Part shown: in pieces, positions 16,847-26,161 of the stretch
Layout: each line of letters begins with the position of its first letter
How positions within the stretch are numbered: the first letter of the stretch is position 1
From: Streptomyces sp. NBC_00464
GTDB lineage: Bacteria; Actinomycetota; Actinomycetes; Streptomycetales; Streptomycetaceae
Assembly: GCF_036013915.1 (NCBI RefSeq)
Contig: NZ_CP107899.1
Location: 4,340,001-4,404,000, forward strand
Reading direction: 5' to 3'
DNA: 64,000 nt
Translations under genes and position numbers: made by a program
Notes under the pieces: model-generated
The model's database searches: none
What the model was told of the DNA's origin: nothing
Seen by the model: the letters and a program-made list of their open reading frames with translations, nothing else

Positions 16847-17548
16847 TTAGATGTCCCCTGCCGCGCCTGCCGGGTCCTTCGCGGATTCCTCTGCCGCACC
16901 CTTCGCGGCTTCGAGGGCGACACAGCACCCGCGCGGAAGCGGGTCCATCGCCGCGGTCCAGCCCCGGCCGCCCGGCAGTCCGGCGAGCAGGCCCTCGATC
17001 TTGGCCAGGTTCATCCCGCAGACCAGGGCGGGGAACCGGTCGGCCAGCGCGTGGAACGGGCAGTTGTTCAGCCGCAGCGTTCCGCCGTCCCAGAAGGGCT
17101 CGTAACCGCGTGAGCGCAGCGCCTCGACCGGATCCGCCTCGCTGTCCGAAGCGCCCTCCGCCTCCCCGGCCGTCCGGGCCGCCGCCTGTAGCTCCCCGTC
17201 GAGCCCGGCCTGCTCCACCACCTCGGCCAGCAGCCGGCTCGCGGTGTCGTAGGAGCGGGGCGGCACGGACACCGTGCGCTCACCCTCGGCCCGCCGGTAC
17301 AGCTTCGCGGGCCGCCCGGCCCCCGGGCCGCTGCGCCCCGAAAGCCGCCGGAAGCACACCTCCAGCAGCCCGGCCTCGACCAGCTTGTCCAGGTGGAACG
17401 CGGCCAGCGAACGGGAGATCCCGACCGCTTCGGCCGCCGCGTCCCGCCCCACCTCGCCCGGCGCCCCGGTGACGTGTCGATACAGTCCACGCCGCACCGG
17501 GTCCCCCAGTACGACCAACGCCTCCAGGGCGGCATCCTCGCTGCTCAC
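16847..17548 (-). CDS. SufR-like HTH transcriptional regulator (COG2345 type)
   Basis: 233 residues. An N-terminal winged helix (LGDPVRRGLYRHV, VGISRSLAAFHLDKLVEAGLL, then a GRPAKLYRR wing) belongs to the ArsR-like COG2345 group. The C-terminal part has LNNCPFH, then 13 residues on a second cysteine in VCGMNL, and later RGCCVAL. This resembles the cysteine set that holds the Fe-S cluster in SufR, but no suf genes are in the window. A TAGAAT -10 (17555-17560) ends 6 nt before the GTG at 17548, implying a leaderless mRNA. Confidence 0.78.
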   Translation of the reverse strand: MSSEDAALEALVVLGDPVRRGLYRHVTGAPGEVGRDAAAEAVGISRSLAAFHLDKLVEAGLLEVCFRRLSGRSGPGAGRPAKLYRRAEGERTVSVPPRSYDTASRLLAEVVEQAGLDGELQAAARTAGEAEGASDSEADPVEALRSRGYEPFWDGGTLRLNNCPFHALADRFPALVCGMNLAKIEGLLAGLPGGRGWTAAMDPLPRGCCVALEAAKGAAEESAKDPAGAAGDI

Positions 17549-17554
17549 GGCGCA

Positions 17555-17560
17555 ATTCTA
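17555..17560 (-). promoter_or_regulatory. -10 element of the SufR-like gene
   Basis: On the minus strand TAGAAT lies 6 nt before the GTG start, in an A/T-rich pocket (17555-17580) unlike its surroundings. No ribosome-binding site is present, consistent with a leaderless transcript. Confidence 0.45.
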
Positions 17561-17654
17561 TAACTAACGATGATTGACACCGATGTGGCTTTCCCGCGCA
17601 GGGGAGCGTCCGGACGACGGCCGGGGCCGTCCACATGACGGCAGCCCGGCAGGG

Positions 17655-18263
17655 TCATGCCGCCTGGAGCACCTCACAAGGGCAGTGGCGGAATTCCAGA
17701 CCGAGTTCGTGGTCCACGGCCGCGCTCGAACGCGTGGCGGCTTCGGCGACCTTCTCCCAGGAGCCGTACTTCATGTAGAGCTGGTCCGCCGTCGGGCCGA
17801 GCGGGTTGCCGTACTTCTTCTGGTTGCGTGCCTCCAGTTCCGCGACCTGTTCCGGGGTCATGCCGGCGCGGACGATGTCCTTGGCGTCGTTGCGCATCTG
17901 GACCAGGGCGCGGGCGATGTCCTCCTCCGAGCGCCCCTCGGCACGCATGGCGCACTCCTCGCGCTCCATGTCCTCCAGGAGCTGGTGGTAGCGCATCCGC
18001 TGATCGCGGGCGATCTCGCGCTCCCTCGGGGTCTCGCTCCGGATCAGGCACACGACGGGTTCCGGGCTGGTGCAGTCACCGTGGTCCGGGGCGGCCTGGG
18101 AGACCGGGGCGACGATGACCGAACCGCAGCCGGCGGACGACTGACAGGGGTGTGCCGTGTACGGGGCGGCGGAGGCGGTCTGAAGGGGGAGGAAGACGGC
18201 TTGGGCGACCAGCAGCGTAGGAACCACGCGGCGGGCCAGCGAACGCAGGCTGGTAGGTGACAT
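17655..18263 (-). CDS. Secreted hypothetical protein
   Basis: 202 residues. A signal peptide (SLARRVVPTLLVAQAVFLPLQTASA, cleaved near residue 32) precedes a Cys-containing N-terminal part (HPCQSSAGCGS, GDCTSPEPVVC). A charged, helical middle follows (REREIARDQRMRYHQLLEDMEREECAM and DIARALVQMRNDAKDI), which may form a coiled coil. The C-terminus ends in EFRHCPCEVLQAA. No family is recognised. The ATG at 18263 is used because it starts the basic n-region. The gene upstream (18454-19041) is on the same strand. Confidence 0.65.
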   Translation of the reverse strand: MSPTSLRSLARRVVPTLLVAQAVFLPLQTASAAPYTAHPCQSSAGCGSVIVAPVSQAAPDHGDCTSPEPVVCLIRSETPREREIARDQRMRYHQLLEDMEREECAMRAEGRSEEDIARALVQMRNDAKDIVRAGMTPEQVAELEARNQKKYGNPLGPTADQLYMKYGSWEKVAEAATRSSAAVDHELGLEFRHCPCEVLQAA

Positions 18264-18431
18264 GCGCTCATCGTTGGGCAGACCACAACGGGACCGGAGC
18301 ATGGCGAGGCCGAAGTCCTCCCCGCAGGTGGCCGACTCCACTCTGCCGAGTGAACCGAAGGCACCGGCGATGCCTCCGGCCCGGTCGCCTGCCCGCCCCG
18401 CCTACCGCGGGCACGTCACGAAGCCACTGCC

Positions 18432-18445
18432 CTCTACCGGTAGAG
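18432..18445. repeat. 14-bp perfect palindrome
   Basis: CTCTACCGGTAGAG is a perfect palindrome in the 190-bp gap between the two unknown genes. It could be an operator for the 17655-18263 gene, though it is 169 bp upstream of that start. Confidence 0.3.
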
Positions 18446-18453
18446 CCCCACGG

Positions 18454-19041
18454 TCAGGGCCACACCAAGCAGTACGCCTGATGCCCCGCGTCGTGCAGAC
18501 GATGGCTGAAATCCTGCCACTCGTGCAGCAGCTGGTAGACGTTGAACGCGTCGCGCGGGCCACCGCGGTCCGGAACCGTCGACCAGATGAAGGCCGCGGC
18601 ACCCACGGACTCCTCGCCCACGTCGCGCAGCGGGTCCACGACCGTCATGGGGAGCTTGACCACCGCGTAGTCGGGGTGCAGGACGACCAGCTCCAGCGGC
18701 GGGACCTTGTGCAGGGGTATGCCCTGTATGCCGGTGAGGACCATCGCGGCCACCGTCTCCGGCTTGATCTTGGTGAACATGCCGCCCATGCCCAGCTCGT
18801 CGCCACCGAGCTCCTCGGGGCGCATCGAAATGGGCACGCGTGCGGCAGTGGCCCCGTCGGGAGCCCCGAAATACTTGTAGGTCACCCCCACCCGGCCACC
18901 ACTCCTGCTTCCGGCTCCGACCTGTGCGCCAGCGGCCGGTATGCCCTGCTTGCGCTCAGCCTCGCGCCGGTGCCGACCCCGCCGGGCAGGCTCGGGCCCC
19001 AGGTCGTCGGTCCCTTCGCCCACTCCGCCACCGCGATGCAT
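18454..19041 (-). CDS. Hypothetical protein
   Basis: 195 residues from the ATG at 19041. The first ~50 residues are Gly/Arg-rich and look poorly conserved; real coding may begin at the GTG at 18891 (VGVTYKYFGAPDG). From there the sequence looks folded: VPISMRPEELGGDELGMGGMF, IPLHKVPPLELVVLHPDYAVV, VYQLLHEWQDFSHRLHDAGH. No signal peptide or membrane helix is seen. Family not recognised. It precedes the secreted 17655-18263 protein on the same strand, so they may function together. Confidence 0.5.
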   Translation of the reverse strand: MHRGGGVGEGTDDLGPEPARRGRHRREAERKQGIPAAGAQVGAGSRSGGRVGVTYKYFGAPDGATAARVPISMRPEELGGDELGMGGMFTKIKPETVAAMVLTGIQGIPLHKVPPLELVVLHPDYAVVKLPMTVVDPLRDVGEESVGAAAFIWSTVPDRGGPRDAFNVYQLLHEWQDFSHRLHDAGHQAYCLVWP

Positions 19042-19179
19042 ATCTCATCCACCCGACTACTAACTAGGAGACACAGCCCCCGCCGCGCAACCCGATCATC
19101 GTGTCAGTGACCTCCCCCGCGAACGTGCGGTGAAACACCTGTCCGCAAGTCCGTCCGTGGCTCTGACACCATGGCATGT

Positions 19180-20496
19180 GTGAGCTTTCCCTATGACGCC
19201 CCTGACGCCTCAGTTTCGCAGACGCTTTTCGACCGCGCGTCCCTCGTGACGCCCGGTGGCGTGAACTCTCCTGTACGTGCCTTCCGGGCCGTGGGCGGTA
19301 CGCCCCGCTTCATGGTGTCCGGCAAGGGTCCGTACCTCACCGATGCCGACGGTCATGAGTATGTTGACCTCGTGTGCTCGTGGGGGCCGATGATTCTCGG
19401 CCATTCCCACCCCGATGTCATCGCCGCGGTCCAGGAGGCCGTCGCCCGTGGCACCTCGTTCGGTACGCCCGGCGAGGGCGAGGTCGCGCTCGCCGAGGAG
19501 ATCGTGGCCCGGGTCGAGCCCGTGGAGCAGGTACGGCTCGTGTCGTCCGGCACCGAGGCGACCATGTCCGCGATCCGCCTCGCCCGTGGTTTCACCGGCC
19601 GGGCGAAGATCGTGAAGTTCGCCGGGTGCTACCACGGCCACGTCGACGCGCTGCTCGCCGCCGCCGGGTCCGGGGTCGCGACCTTCGGGCTGCCGGACAC
19701 GCCGGGCGTCACCGGCGCCCAGGCCGGCGACACGATCGTGCTGCCGTACAACGACCTGGAAGCCGTGCGGGCCGCCTTCGCCGCGCAGCCCGGCGAGATC
19801 GCCTGCGTGATCACCGAGGCGTCGCCGGGCAACATGGGCGTCGTGCCGCCCCTGGACGGTTTCAACGCGGGGCTCAAGGAGATCTGCGCCGCCGACGGCG
19901 CGCTGTACATCTCCGACGAGGTCATGACCGGCTTCCGTACGTCGAAGGCCGGCTGGTTCGGCGTCGACGGGGTGCGGCCGGACCTGATGACGTTCGGCAA
20001 GGTGATGGGCGGCGGCTTCCCGGCCGCGGCGTTCGGCGGTCGCGCCGACGTGATGGCGCACCTGGCGCCCGTCGGTCCCGTCTACCAGGCGGGCACCCTC
20101 TCCGGTAACCCGGTCGCCACCGCCGCCGGTCTCGCCCAGCTGCGTCTGCTGGACGACGCCGCGTACGCGAAGGTCGACGCGGTCTCCGCGGAGATCCGGG
20201 GGCTGGTGAGCCAGGCCCTGGACAAGGAGGGGGTCGCGCACACCGTGCAGGCGGCGAGCAACATGTTCTCCGTCTTCTTCACGGACGGTCCCGTTCGCAA
20301 CTACGACGACGCCAAGCGGCAGGAAGCCTTCCGCTTCAAGCCGTTCTTCCACTCGATGCTGGCGCAGGGCGTCTATCTCCCGCCGTCCGCGTTCGAGTCG
20401 TGGTTCGTCTCGACCGCCCACGACACCCGGGCCGTCGAGCGGATCGCCGCCGCGCTGCCCGCCGCAGCCCGCGCCGCATCGGAGGCCACCGCATGA
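19180..20496 (+). CDS. hemL: Glutamate-1-semialdehyde 2,1-aminomutase
   Basis: 438-residue PLP enzyme of the C5 haem pathway; it converts glutamate-1-semialdehyde to 5-aminolevulinate. The fold type I aminotransferase features are clear: [12 protein letters not shown] near the N-terminus, [12 protein letters not shown] for phosphate binding, [17 protein letters not shown] with the PLP aspartate, and [17 protein letters not shown] with the Schiff-base lysine. The GTG at 19180 gives MSFPYDAP as remembered for Streptomyces HemL; the ATG at 19171 would add three residues. It overlaps the phosphatase by 4 nt and lies close to cytochrome c assembly genes, which need haem. Confidence 0.95.
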   Translation: MSFPYDAPDASVSQTLFDRASLVTPGGVNSPVRAFRAVGGTPRFMVSGKGPYLTDADGHEYVDLVCSWGPMILGHSHPDVIAAVQEAVARGTSFGTPGEGEVALAEEIVARVEPVEQVRLVSSGTEATMSAIRLARGFTGRAKIVKFAGCYHGHVDALLAAAGSGVATFGLPDTPGVTGAQAGDTIVLPYNDLEAVRAAFAAQPGEIACVITEASPGNMGVVPPLDGFNAGLKEICAADGALYISDEVMTGFRTSKAGWFGVDGVRPDLMTFGKVMGGGFPAAAFGGRADVMAHLAPVGPVYQAGTLSGNPVATAAGLAQLRLLDDAAYAKVDAVSAEIRGLVSQALDKEGVAHTVQAASNMFSVFFTDGPVRNYDDAKRQEAFRFKPFFHSMLAQGVYLPPSAFESWFVSTAHDTRAVERIAAALPAAARAASEATA

Positions 20497-21194
20497 GCGA
20501 GACCAGCAGCAACGCCGGACGCAAGGACATCACCGTCGTCCACCTGATGCGCCACGGAGAGGTGCACAACCCGGAGGGCGTGCTGTACGGGCGGCGTCCC
20601 GGCTACCACCTCTCCGAGCTCGGCCGGCAGATGGCCGACCGGGTCGCCGAGCACCTGGACAAGCGCGACATCACGCATGTCGTCGCCTCCCCGCTGGAGC
20701 GTGCCCAGGAGACGGCCACGCCGGTCGCCAAGGCGCACGGCCTGGACCTCGCCACCGACGAGCGGCTCATCGAGGCCGCCAACGTCTTCGAGGGCAAGAC
20801 CTTCGGCGTCGGCGACGGGGCGCTGCGCAAGCCGGACAACTGGAAGCACCTGACGAACCCGTTCCGGCCGTCGTGGGGTGAGCCGTACATCGAGCAGGTC
20901 GTACGGATGATGGGCGCCCTGGACGCGGCGCGCGACGCGGCCCGTGGTCACGAGGCGGTGTGCGTCAGCCACCAGCTGCCGATCTGGATCGTCCGCAGCT
21001 TCGTGGAGCGGCGCCGGCTGTGGCACGACCCGCGCAAGCGGCAGTGCACGCTCGCCTCGCTGACCAGCTTCACGTACCAGGGCGACAAGATCGTGTCCGT
21101 CGGGTACTCGGAGCCGGCGCGGGACCTGGTCCCGGCGCATCTGCTGGCGGGGGCGAAGCCGGTGAAGGGGGCGTCGAAGGGGTTCGGCGCGTAG
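20493..21194 (+). CDS. Histidine phosphatase family protein
   Basis: 233 residues. The RHG motif LMRHGEV places Arg20-His21 as the catalytic phosphohistidine start, [10 protein letters not shown] supplies the second arginine, and [11 protein letters not shown] the second histidine. [14 protein letters not shown] resembles phosphoglycerate-mutase-like phosphatases. The ATG overlaps the hemL stop (ATGA), so translation is probably coupled. The real substrate is unknown. Confidence 0.9.
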   Translation: MSETSSNAGRKDITVVHLMRHGEVHNPEGVLYGRRPGYHLSELGRQMADRVAEHLDKRDITHVVASPLERAQETATPVAKAHGLDLATDERLIEAANVFEGKTFGVGDGALRKPDNWKHLTNPFRPSWGEPYIEQVVRMMGALDAARDAARGHEAVCVSHQLPIWIVRSFVERRRLWHDPRKRQCTLASLTSFTYQGDKIVSVGYSEPARDLVPAHLLAGAKPVKGASKGFGA

Positions 21195-21652
21195 CCGGCC
21201 GTTGGCCGGGGGTCTCTCGGTTCGGGCCCGCCCCGGTTCGGCCGGTGGGTGGGCCCGGGTTCGACCCGGTGGTCGTTTTGTCCTCAATCGCCGGACGGGC
21301 TTGATGTGGCCGCCCCTGTCCGAGGTGTGGCCGCTGGTGCCGGACGGGCTTGATGTGGCCGCCCCGGTCCGAGGCGTGGCCGCTGGTCCCGGCAGGGCTT
21401 GATGTGGCCGCTCTGCGGTCCGAGATGTGATCGCTGATCATTTGTGGGCCGACCGGACGGAATTTCGCCGTCCGGGGTTTCGGCCTGCCGTTTTTCGGGG
21501 CGTTTCGGGTCGATCTTGCGTTCGGTCAAGTCCGGGGGCTGGTTCCGTAAAGAATTGTGTGCTAATTCGCGGAACCTCCGTGTTGCTTCACCCATCTAAG
21601 CCTTTGCCAGTTTGTATGGACTTGAGGCAAAACGACCGCAGATGGGAACCGC
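21195..21652. other. Gene-free interval with a dispersed repeat and a tandem array
   Basis: 458 bp without a credible gene. It contains a copy of the dispersed TCCTCAATCGCCGGACGGGCTT element (21281-21302), a 49-bp tandem array (21291-21437) and then a less GC-rich stretch leading to the deacetylase-like gene (21540-21652), which probably holds its promoter. No firm -35/-10 pair was found. Confidence 0.6.
21291..21437. repeat. 49-bp tandem repeat, three copies
   Basis: Copies at 21291-21339, 21340-21388 and 21389-21437. The first two differ at three positions; the third is degenerate and 1-2 nt longer. Each begins CCGGACGGGCTTGATGTGG, the tail of the dispersed intergenic repeat, so the array seems to have grown from that element. 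Confidence 0.85.
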
Positions 21653-22915
21653 ATGCGTGACATCAGCCGAAGGGGTTTGCTCGGAGCCGGACTTGGGGCC
21701 GCGGCCGCCGTCGGGGTGGCGGGCTGCAGTTCTTCCGGGACTTCCGACACGGGCCGGGCGCGGCCGGACAAGGGTGCCAAGGGAGAGAAGGGTGCCGACG
21801 GTGCGGTCAAGGGAAACGGACCCGCGAAGAAGGACGTCCGCGCCATCGGGGACGGTTCCACCGCCGACACGGGGAAGCAGCCGCACCAGCCGTCCGCGCC
21901 CGTTCCGCTCGAACCGGGCCAGAAGCCGCCGCAGTTCGTGATCTTTTCCTGGGACGGCGCCGGCGAGGTCGGCAACGGGCTGTTCCCGCGTTTCCTGGAA
22001 CTCGCCAAGCAGCACGACGCGGCGATGACCTTCTTCCTCTCCGGGCTCTATCTGCTGCCCGAATCGAAGAAAACCCTCTATCGCCCGCCCAACAACCCCA
22101 TCGGCGCCTCCGACATCGGCTATCTCACCGACGGTCACATCAAGGAGACGCTGAAGAACGTACACCAGGCCTGGCTCGACGGGCACGAGATCGGCACGCA
22201 CTTCAACGGGCATTTCTGCGGTGGTTCCGGATCGGTGGGCAACTGGTCGGCGTCGCAGTGGCAGAGCGAAATCGATCAGTCGATCTCCTTCGTCACCGAA
22301 TGGCGCACCAACACCGGCTGGACCGACCTCGATCCACTGCCTTTCGATTACCGCAAGGAACTCATCGGAGGCCGCACGCCCTGTCTGCTCGGACAGGACA
22401 ATCTGTTGCCCACCGCGAAGAAGCTGGGCTGGCGCTACGACGCCAGTTCGCCCGGCGGCACCCAGGTCTGGCCCACCAAGCGGATGGACGTGTGGGACCT
22501 GCCGCTCCAGGGCATCCCGTTCCCCGGGCACAGCTTCGAGGTCCTCTCCATGGACTACAACATCCTGGCCAACCAGTCGCAGAATTCGACCAGGGGAATG
22601 CCGTCCCGCTATCCGGGCTGGCGCGACCAGGCCACCGAGTCGTACATCAGCGGTTTCCAGCGTGCGTACGAGACGAACCGTGCGCCGTTCTACATCGGAA
22701 ACCACTTCGAGGAGTGGAACGGCGGCATCTATATGGATGCGGTCGAGGACGCGCTCAAGCACATCGCGGGGAAGCCGGATGTGCGCCTCGTCTCCTTCCG
22801 GCAGTTCGTCGACTGGCTCGACGTCCAGGACCCGGCGGTGCTCGCGAAGCTCCGTACTCTGGAGGTCGGACAGGCACCCGACGGCGGCTGGAACTCCTTC
22901 TTTAAACAAGCCTGA
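21653..22915 (+). CDS. Tat-exported lipoprotein, polysaccharide deacetylase-like
   Basis: 420 residues. SRRGLLGAG at residues 5-13 is a twin-arginine signal and VAGC a lipobox (Cys25), so a folded lipoprotein on the outer face of the membrane is expected. After a Lys/Gly-rich linker comes a NodB-like domain: VIFSWDGAGE has the first acidic residue (Asp101) and HEIGTHFNGH the metal His pair (His183 and His187). Asp101 is single rather than the usual DD pair, so activity is not certain. Cell-wall glycan or peptidoglycan would be a plausible substrate. It lies between the phosphatase and tlpA. Confidence 0.8.
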   Translation: MRDISRRGLLGAGLGAAAAVGVAGCSSSGTSDTGRARPDKGAKGEKGADGAVKGNGPAKKDVRAIGDGSTADTGKQPHQPSAPVPLEPGQKPPQFVIFSWDGAGEVGNGLFPRFLELAKQHDAAMTFFLSGLYLLPESKKTLYRPPNNPIGASDIGYLTDGHIKETLKNVHQAWLDGHEIGTHFNGHFCGGSGSVGNWSASQWQSEIDQSISFVTEWRTNTGWTDLDPLPFDYRKELIGGRTPCLLGQDNLLPTAKKLGWRYDASSPGGTQVWPTKRMDVWDLPLQGIPFPGHSFEVLSMDYNILANQSQNSTRGMPSRYPGWRDQATESYISGFQRAYETNRAPFYIGNHFEEWNGGIYMDAVEDALKHIAGKPDVRLVSFRQFVDWLDVQDPAVLAKLRTLEVGQAPDGGWNSFFKQA

Positions 22916-22928
22916 CAACGGGCTTTAC

Positions 22929-22948
22929 GGGCACCGAGGGGGGTGCCC
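22929..22948 (+). terminator. Hairpin before tlpA
   Basis: GGGCACC (22929-22935) pairs with GGTGCCC (22942-22948) around a 6-nt loop. It lies between the deacetylase-like stop and the tlpA start, and could terminate or attenuate read-through into the cytochrome c operon. Confidence 0.5.
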
Positions 22949-22982
22949 AAGATCCCCGAAACTGCCATGCGAAACTTTTCAC

Positions 22983-23591
22983 ATGAGCTATGGCCGCGCA
23001 CCTCGACGCCGCTTCACCCTGCTCGCCGCCCCCGCGGCGGCCGCCGCGCTCGCACTCACGCTGACCGCGTGCAGTTCGGACAGCCAGACCGGTGGCGGCG
23101 GCGACACGAACTTCGTCACGGGCAAGGGCGGAATCGCCACCGCGGCCAAGGGCGATCGTGTCGAAGCCCCGAAGCTCGACGGCGAGAGCCTGGACGGCAA
23201 GAAGCTCGACCTCGCCGACTACAAGGGCAAGGTCATCGTCCTGAACGCGTGGGGCTCGTGGTGCGCCCCCTGCCGGCTGGAATCGAAGTACTTCACCAAG
23301 GTGGCCAAGGCCACCGAGGACCAGGGCGTCCAGTTCGTGGGGGTCAACACCCGCGACACGGAACGGGCCCAGGCCGTCAGCTTCGAGAAGGACTACGGGG
23401 TCACCTACCCCAGCTTCTACGACCCGACCGGGAAGCTCCTACTGCGCTTCCCCAAGGGAACGTTCAGGCTGCAGTCCATCCCGTCGACCGTCGTCATCGA
23501 CCGCGACGGAAAACTGGCCGCCCGCTTCGTGGGCGGGATCAACGACACCCAGCTCCGCGAGATGATCGACCCCCTGATCGCGGAGAAGTGA
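22983..23591 (+). CDS. TlpA/ResA-like thioredoxin lipoprotein
   Basis: 202 residues. n-region with PRRR, hydrophobic core and lipobox LTAC (Cys30) anchor it outside the membrane. The thioredoxin fold has LNAWGSWCAPC with the redox pair Cys94/Cys97, and the cis-Pro region SIPSTVVIDRDG. In System II it should reduce apocytochrome c cysteines, receiving electrons from CcdA, which follows 4 nt after its stop. No strong ribosome-binding site precedes the ATG at 22983. Confidence 0.92.
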   Translation: MSYGRAPRRRFTLLAAPAAAAALALTLTACSSDSQTGGGGDTNFVTGKGGIATAAKGDRVEAPKLDGESLDGKKLDLADYKGKVIVLNAWGSWCAPCRLESKYFTKVAKATEDQGVQFVGVNTRDTERAQAVSFEKDYGVTYPSFYDPTGKLLLRFPKGTFRLQSIPSTVVIDRDGKLAARFVGGINDTQLREMIDPLIAEK

Positions 23592-23595
23592 TCAG

Positions 23596-24357
23596 GTGAT
23601 CACCCTCGCCGCCGCCACGAACAACGAGACGGTCCTGAGCGGGGCCCTGCTGGTCGCCCTGCCCATCGCCCTTCTCGGCGGGCTCGTGTCCTTCTTCTCG
23701 CCCTGCGTCCTGCCGCTCGTCCCCGGCTACCTCAGTTACGTCACCGGAGTCAGCGGCGCCGACCTGGCCGACGCCCGGCGGGGGCGCATGGTCGCGGGCG
23801 CCTCGCTCTTCGTGGCCGGATTCACCGCCGTGTTCGTCTCCGGCGGTGCGCTCTTCGGCTTCTTCGGCGACACGCTCCAGGCGAACAGCGGGCCGCTCAC
23901 CAAGGTCCTCGGCGTGCTGATGATCCTCATGGGGGTCTTCTACATGGGCCTGATGCCGTGGATGACCCAGCGCGAGTTCCGCATCCACAAGAAGCCGGTG
24001 ACCGGCCTCGTGGGCGCCCCGCTGCTCGGCGCGCTCTTCGGGATCGGCTGGACCCCCTGTCTGGGGCCGACGCTGAGCTCGGTGAGCATCCTGGCGTTGG
24101 ACCAGGGCACCGCCGGACGCGGGGCGATACTGACCGTCGCCTACTGCCTCGGCCTCGGCATCCCCTTCGTGCTCGCGGCCGTCGCCTTCCGCAAGGCGCT
24201 CGGCGCGTTCGGGTGGGTCAAGCGCCACTACGCATGGGTCATGCGCATCGGCGGCGGCATGATGATCGTGACCGGGCTGCTCCTGCTGACCGGTGTGTGG
24301 GGCAGCATGATGCAGGAACTACAGGGCTGGTCCGCCGGCTTCCAGGTGGGGATCTGA
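23596..24357 (+). CDS. ccdA: CcdA cytochrome c biogenesis membrane protein
   Basis: 253 residues, six predicted helices. The conserved cysteines are in FFSPCVLPLVPGYLSYVTG (helix 1) and GIGWTPCLGPTLSS (helix 4), which carry reducing power from cytoplasmic thioredoxin to the outside. The GTG at 23596 lies 4 nt after tlpA; AGG upstream is weak. TlpA is the probable electron acceptor and resB follows 7 nt downstream. Confidence 0.95.
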   Translation: MITLAAATNNETVLSGALLVALPIALLGGLVSFFSPCVLPLVPGYLSYVTGVSGADLADARRGRMVAGASLFVAGFTAVFVSGGALFGFFGDTLQANSGPLTKVLGVLMILMGVFYMGLMPWMTQREFRIHKKPVTGLVGAPLLGALFGIGWTPCLGPTLSSVSILALDQGTAGRGAILTVAYCLGLGIPFVLAAVAFRKALGAFGWVKRHYAWVMRIGGGMMIVTGLLLLTGVWGSMMQELQGWSAGFQVGI

Positions 24358-24364
24358 GTACGGA

Positions 24365-26161
24365 ATGAGCAACACCAAGTCCAACCCTTCCCAGGAGCGC
24401 GAGCGCCCCGACGAGCGGGAGGTGCGCGCCGAGCAGGACCGGGAGACCGCCCAGGAGCTCGGCGCCGCCGGCTCCCAGCTCTCCACCGCTCCGCGCGAGG
24501 AGGCCCTGGCGAACCTTCCCGCCATGGGCGTCATCGGCTGGGCCCGCTGGTTCTGGCGGCAGCTCACCTCCATGCGGGTCGCCCTGATCCTGCTCTTCCT
24601 GCTGTCGCTCGGCGCCATCCCCGGCTCGCTGATCCCGCAGAACAGCGTCGACGAGCTCAAGGTGCAGACCTTCAAGGGGCTCCACACCACCGTCTCGCCG
24701 ATCTACGAGAAGCTCCAGTTCTTCGACGTCTACAGCTCGGTGTGGTTCTCCGCGATCTACATACTGCTGTTCGTCTCCCTCATCGGCTGCATCGTGCCGC
24801 GCACCGGCACGTTCATCGGCCAGCTGCGCAGCCGCCCGCCGGGTGCGCCCAAGCGCCTGACCCGGCTGCCCGCGTACACCACGTGGCGCACCGAGGCCGA
24901 GCCCGAGCAGGTCCACGAGGCCGCGCTCAGGATGATGCGCAAGCGCCGCTACCGGGCCCATGTCGACGGGAACGCGGTCGCCGCCGAGAAGGGCTATCTG
25001 CGCGAGGCCGGGAACCTGATGTTCCACATCGCGCTGATCGTGATGCTGGTGGCCTTCGCCTGGGGACAGCTCTTCAAGTCCGAGGGCGCCAAGCTGGTCG
25101 TCGAGGGCGACGGGTTCTCCAACACGACCACTCAGTACGATAACTTCAAGTCCGGCTCGCTCTTCGACGACGACTCGCTGGTCCCCTTCAGCTTCAACCT
25201 CGACGACTTCATCGGTACGTACGAGCGCAGCGGCCCGCAGATCGGAACGCCCCGGACCTACGAGGCGCACGTGACGTACTCGAAGGGCGCGTACGGCAAG
25301 CCGAAGAAGACCGTCATCAAGGTCAACGAGCCCCTCGTCGTCGACGGCACGAAGGTCTATCTCAACGCCCACGGCTACGCGCCCGTCGTCTCCGTCAAGG
25401 ACGGCAGGGGCAAGGAGGTCTACAAGGCCGCCGTGCCACTGCTGCCCCTCGACAACAACGTCACCTCGTCCGGTGCGATCAAGGTCCTGGACGGTTACCG
25501 CGACAAGAACGGCAAGAAGGACCAGCTGGGCTTCCAGGCCTTCTTCGTGCCGACCTTCGCCGGTAACGGCAAGGGCACGATGTTCTCGCAGTTCCCGGCC
25601 GCCGACATGCCCGTCCTCGCGCTCAACGGCTACCACGGCTCGCTCGGCGTCGACTCCGGCCTGGCGCAGAACGTGTACCAGCTCGACAAGTCGAAGATGA
25701 AGGAGTTCAAGGACTCCGAGGGCAAGCAGCTCAAGCAGCGGCTGCTCGTCGGCGAGACGATGAAACTGCCCGACGGAGCCGGCTCGATCACCTTCGAGGG
25801 CCTCCAGGAGTGGGCGAGCTTCCAGATCTCCGAGCAGCCCGCCAGCGGCTGGGCGCTCACCGGGGCCATCGGCGCGATCGCCGGACTCGCCGGCTCGCTG
25901 TTCATCCAGCGGCGCCGGGTCTGGATCCGTGCCGTGCGCGGCGCCGACGGCGTCACCGTCGTCGAAATGGCAGGGCTCGGCCGCAGCGAGTCCGCGAAGC
26001 TTCCCGAGGAGCTGGCCGATCTCGCGGTCACGCTCAACGCCGTGGCGCCCACCGCGCCCGGCCCTGACACCGACCCCGACCCTGATCCGGACCCCGGCAC
26101 CCCCGGCACCCCCGTCGCCGCCGCGTCCTCCGCAGAACCTTCCGAAGGGGCTGAGAAGTGA
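24365..26161 (+). CDS. resB: ResB (Ccs1) cytochrome c maturation protein
   Basis: 598 residues. A charged cytoplasmic N-terminus (about 1-65), then three N-terminal helices (for example MRVALILLFLLSLGAIPGSLIPQ-type and SAIYILLFVSLIGCIVPRT), a long extracytoplasmic domain (about 235-480) and a last helix (WALTGAIGAIAGLAGSLFIQ) before a Pro/Asp-rich tail. ResB and CcsB together form the System II haem handling and attachment complex. The final codons overlap ccsB by 4 nt (GTGA). Confidence 0.94.
   Translation: MSNTKSNPSQERERPDEREVRAEQDRETAQELGAAGSQLSTAPREEALANLPAMGVIGWARWFWRQLTSMRVALILLFLLSLGAIPGSLIPQNSVDELKVQTFKGLHTTVSPIYEKLQFFDVYSSVWFSAIYILLFVSLIGCIVPRTGTFIGQLRSRPPGAPKRLTRLPAYTTWRTEAEPEQVHEAALRMMRKRRYRAHVDGNAVAAEKGYLREAGNLMFHIALIVMLVAFAWGQLFKSEGAKLVVEGDGFSNTTTQYDNFKSGSLFDDDSLVPFSFNLDDFIGTYERSGPQIGTPRTYEAHVTYSKGAYGKPKKTVIKVNEPLVVDGTKVYLNAHGYAPVVSVKDGRGKEVYKAAVPLLPLDNNVTSSGAIKVLDGYRDKNGKKDQLGFQAFFVPTFAGNGKGTMFSQFPAADMPVLALNGYHGSLGVDSGLAQNVYQLDKSKMKEFKDSEGKQLKQRLLVGETMKLPDGAGSITFEGLQEWASFQISEQPASGWALTGAIGAIAGLAGSLFIQRRRVWIRAVRGADGVTVVEMAGLGRSESAKLPEELADLAVTLNAVAPTAPGPDTDPDPDPDPGTPGTPVAAASSAEPSEGAEK

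Noticed and set aside
19171..19179. ATG at 19171 as the hemL start
   Set aside because: It would add MAC before the conserved MSFPY start; neither has a clear ribosome-binding site, so the homologue-like GTG at 19180 was kept.
21571..21599. Sigma-E-like promoter GGAAC ... TCTAA before the deacetylase-like gene
   Set aside because: The spacer is 19 bp, longer than expected for sigma-E promoters of this type; not called.
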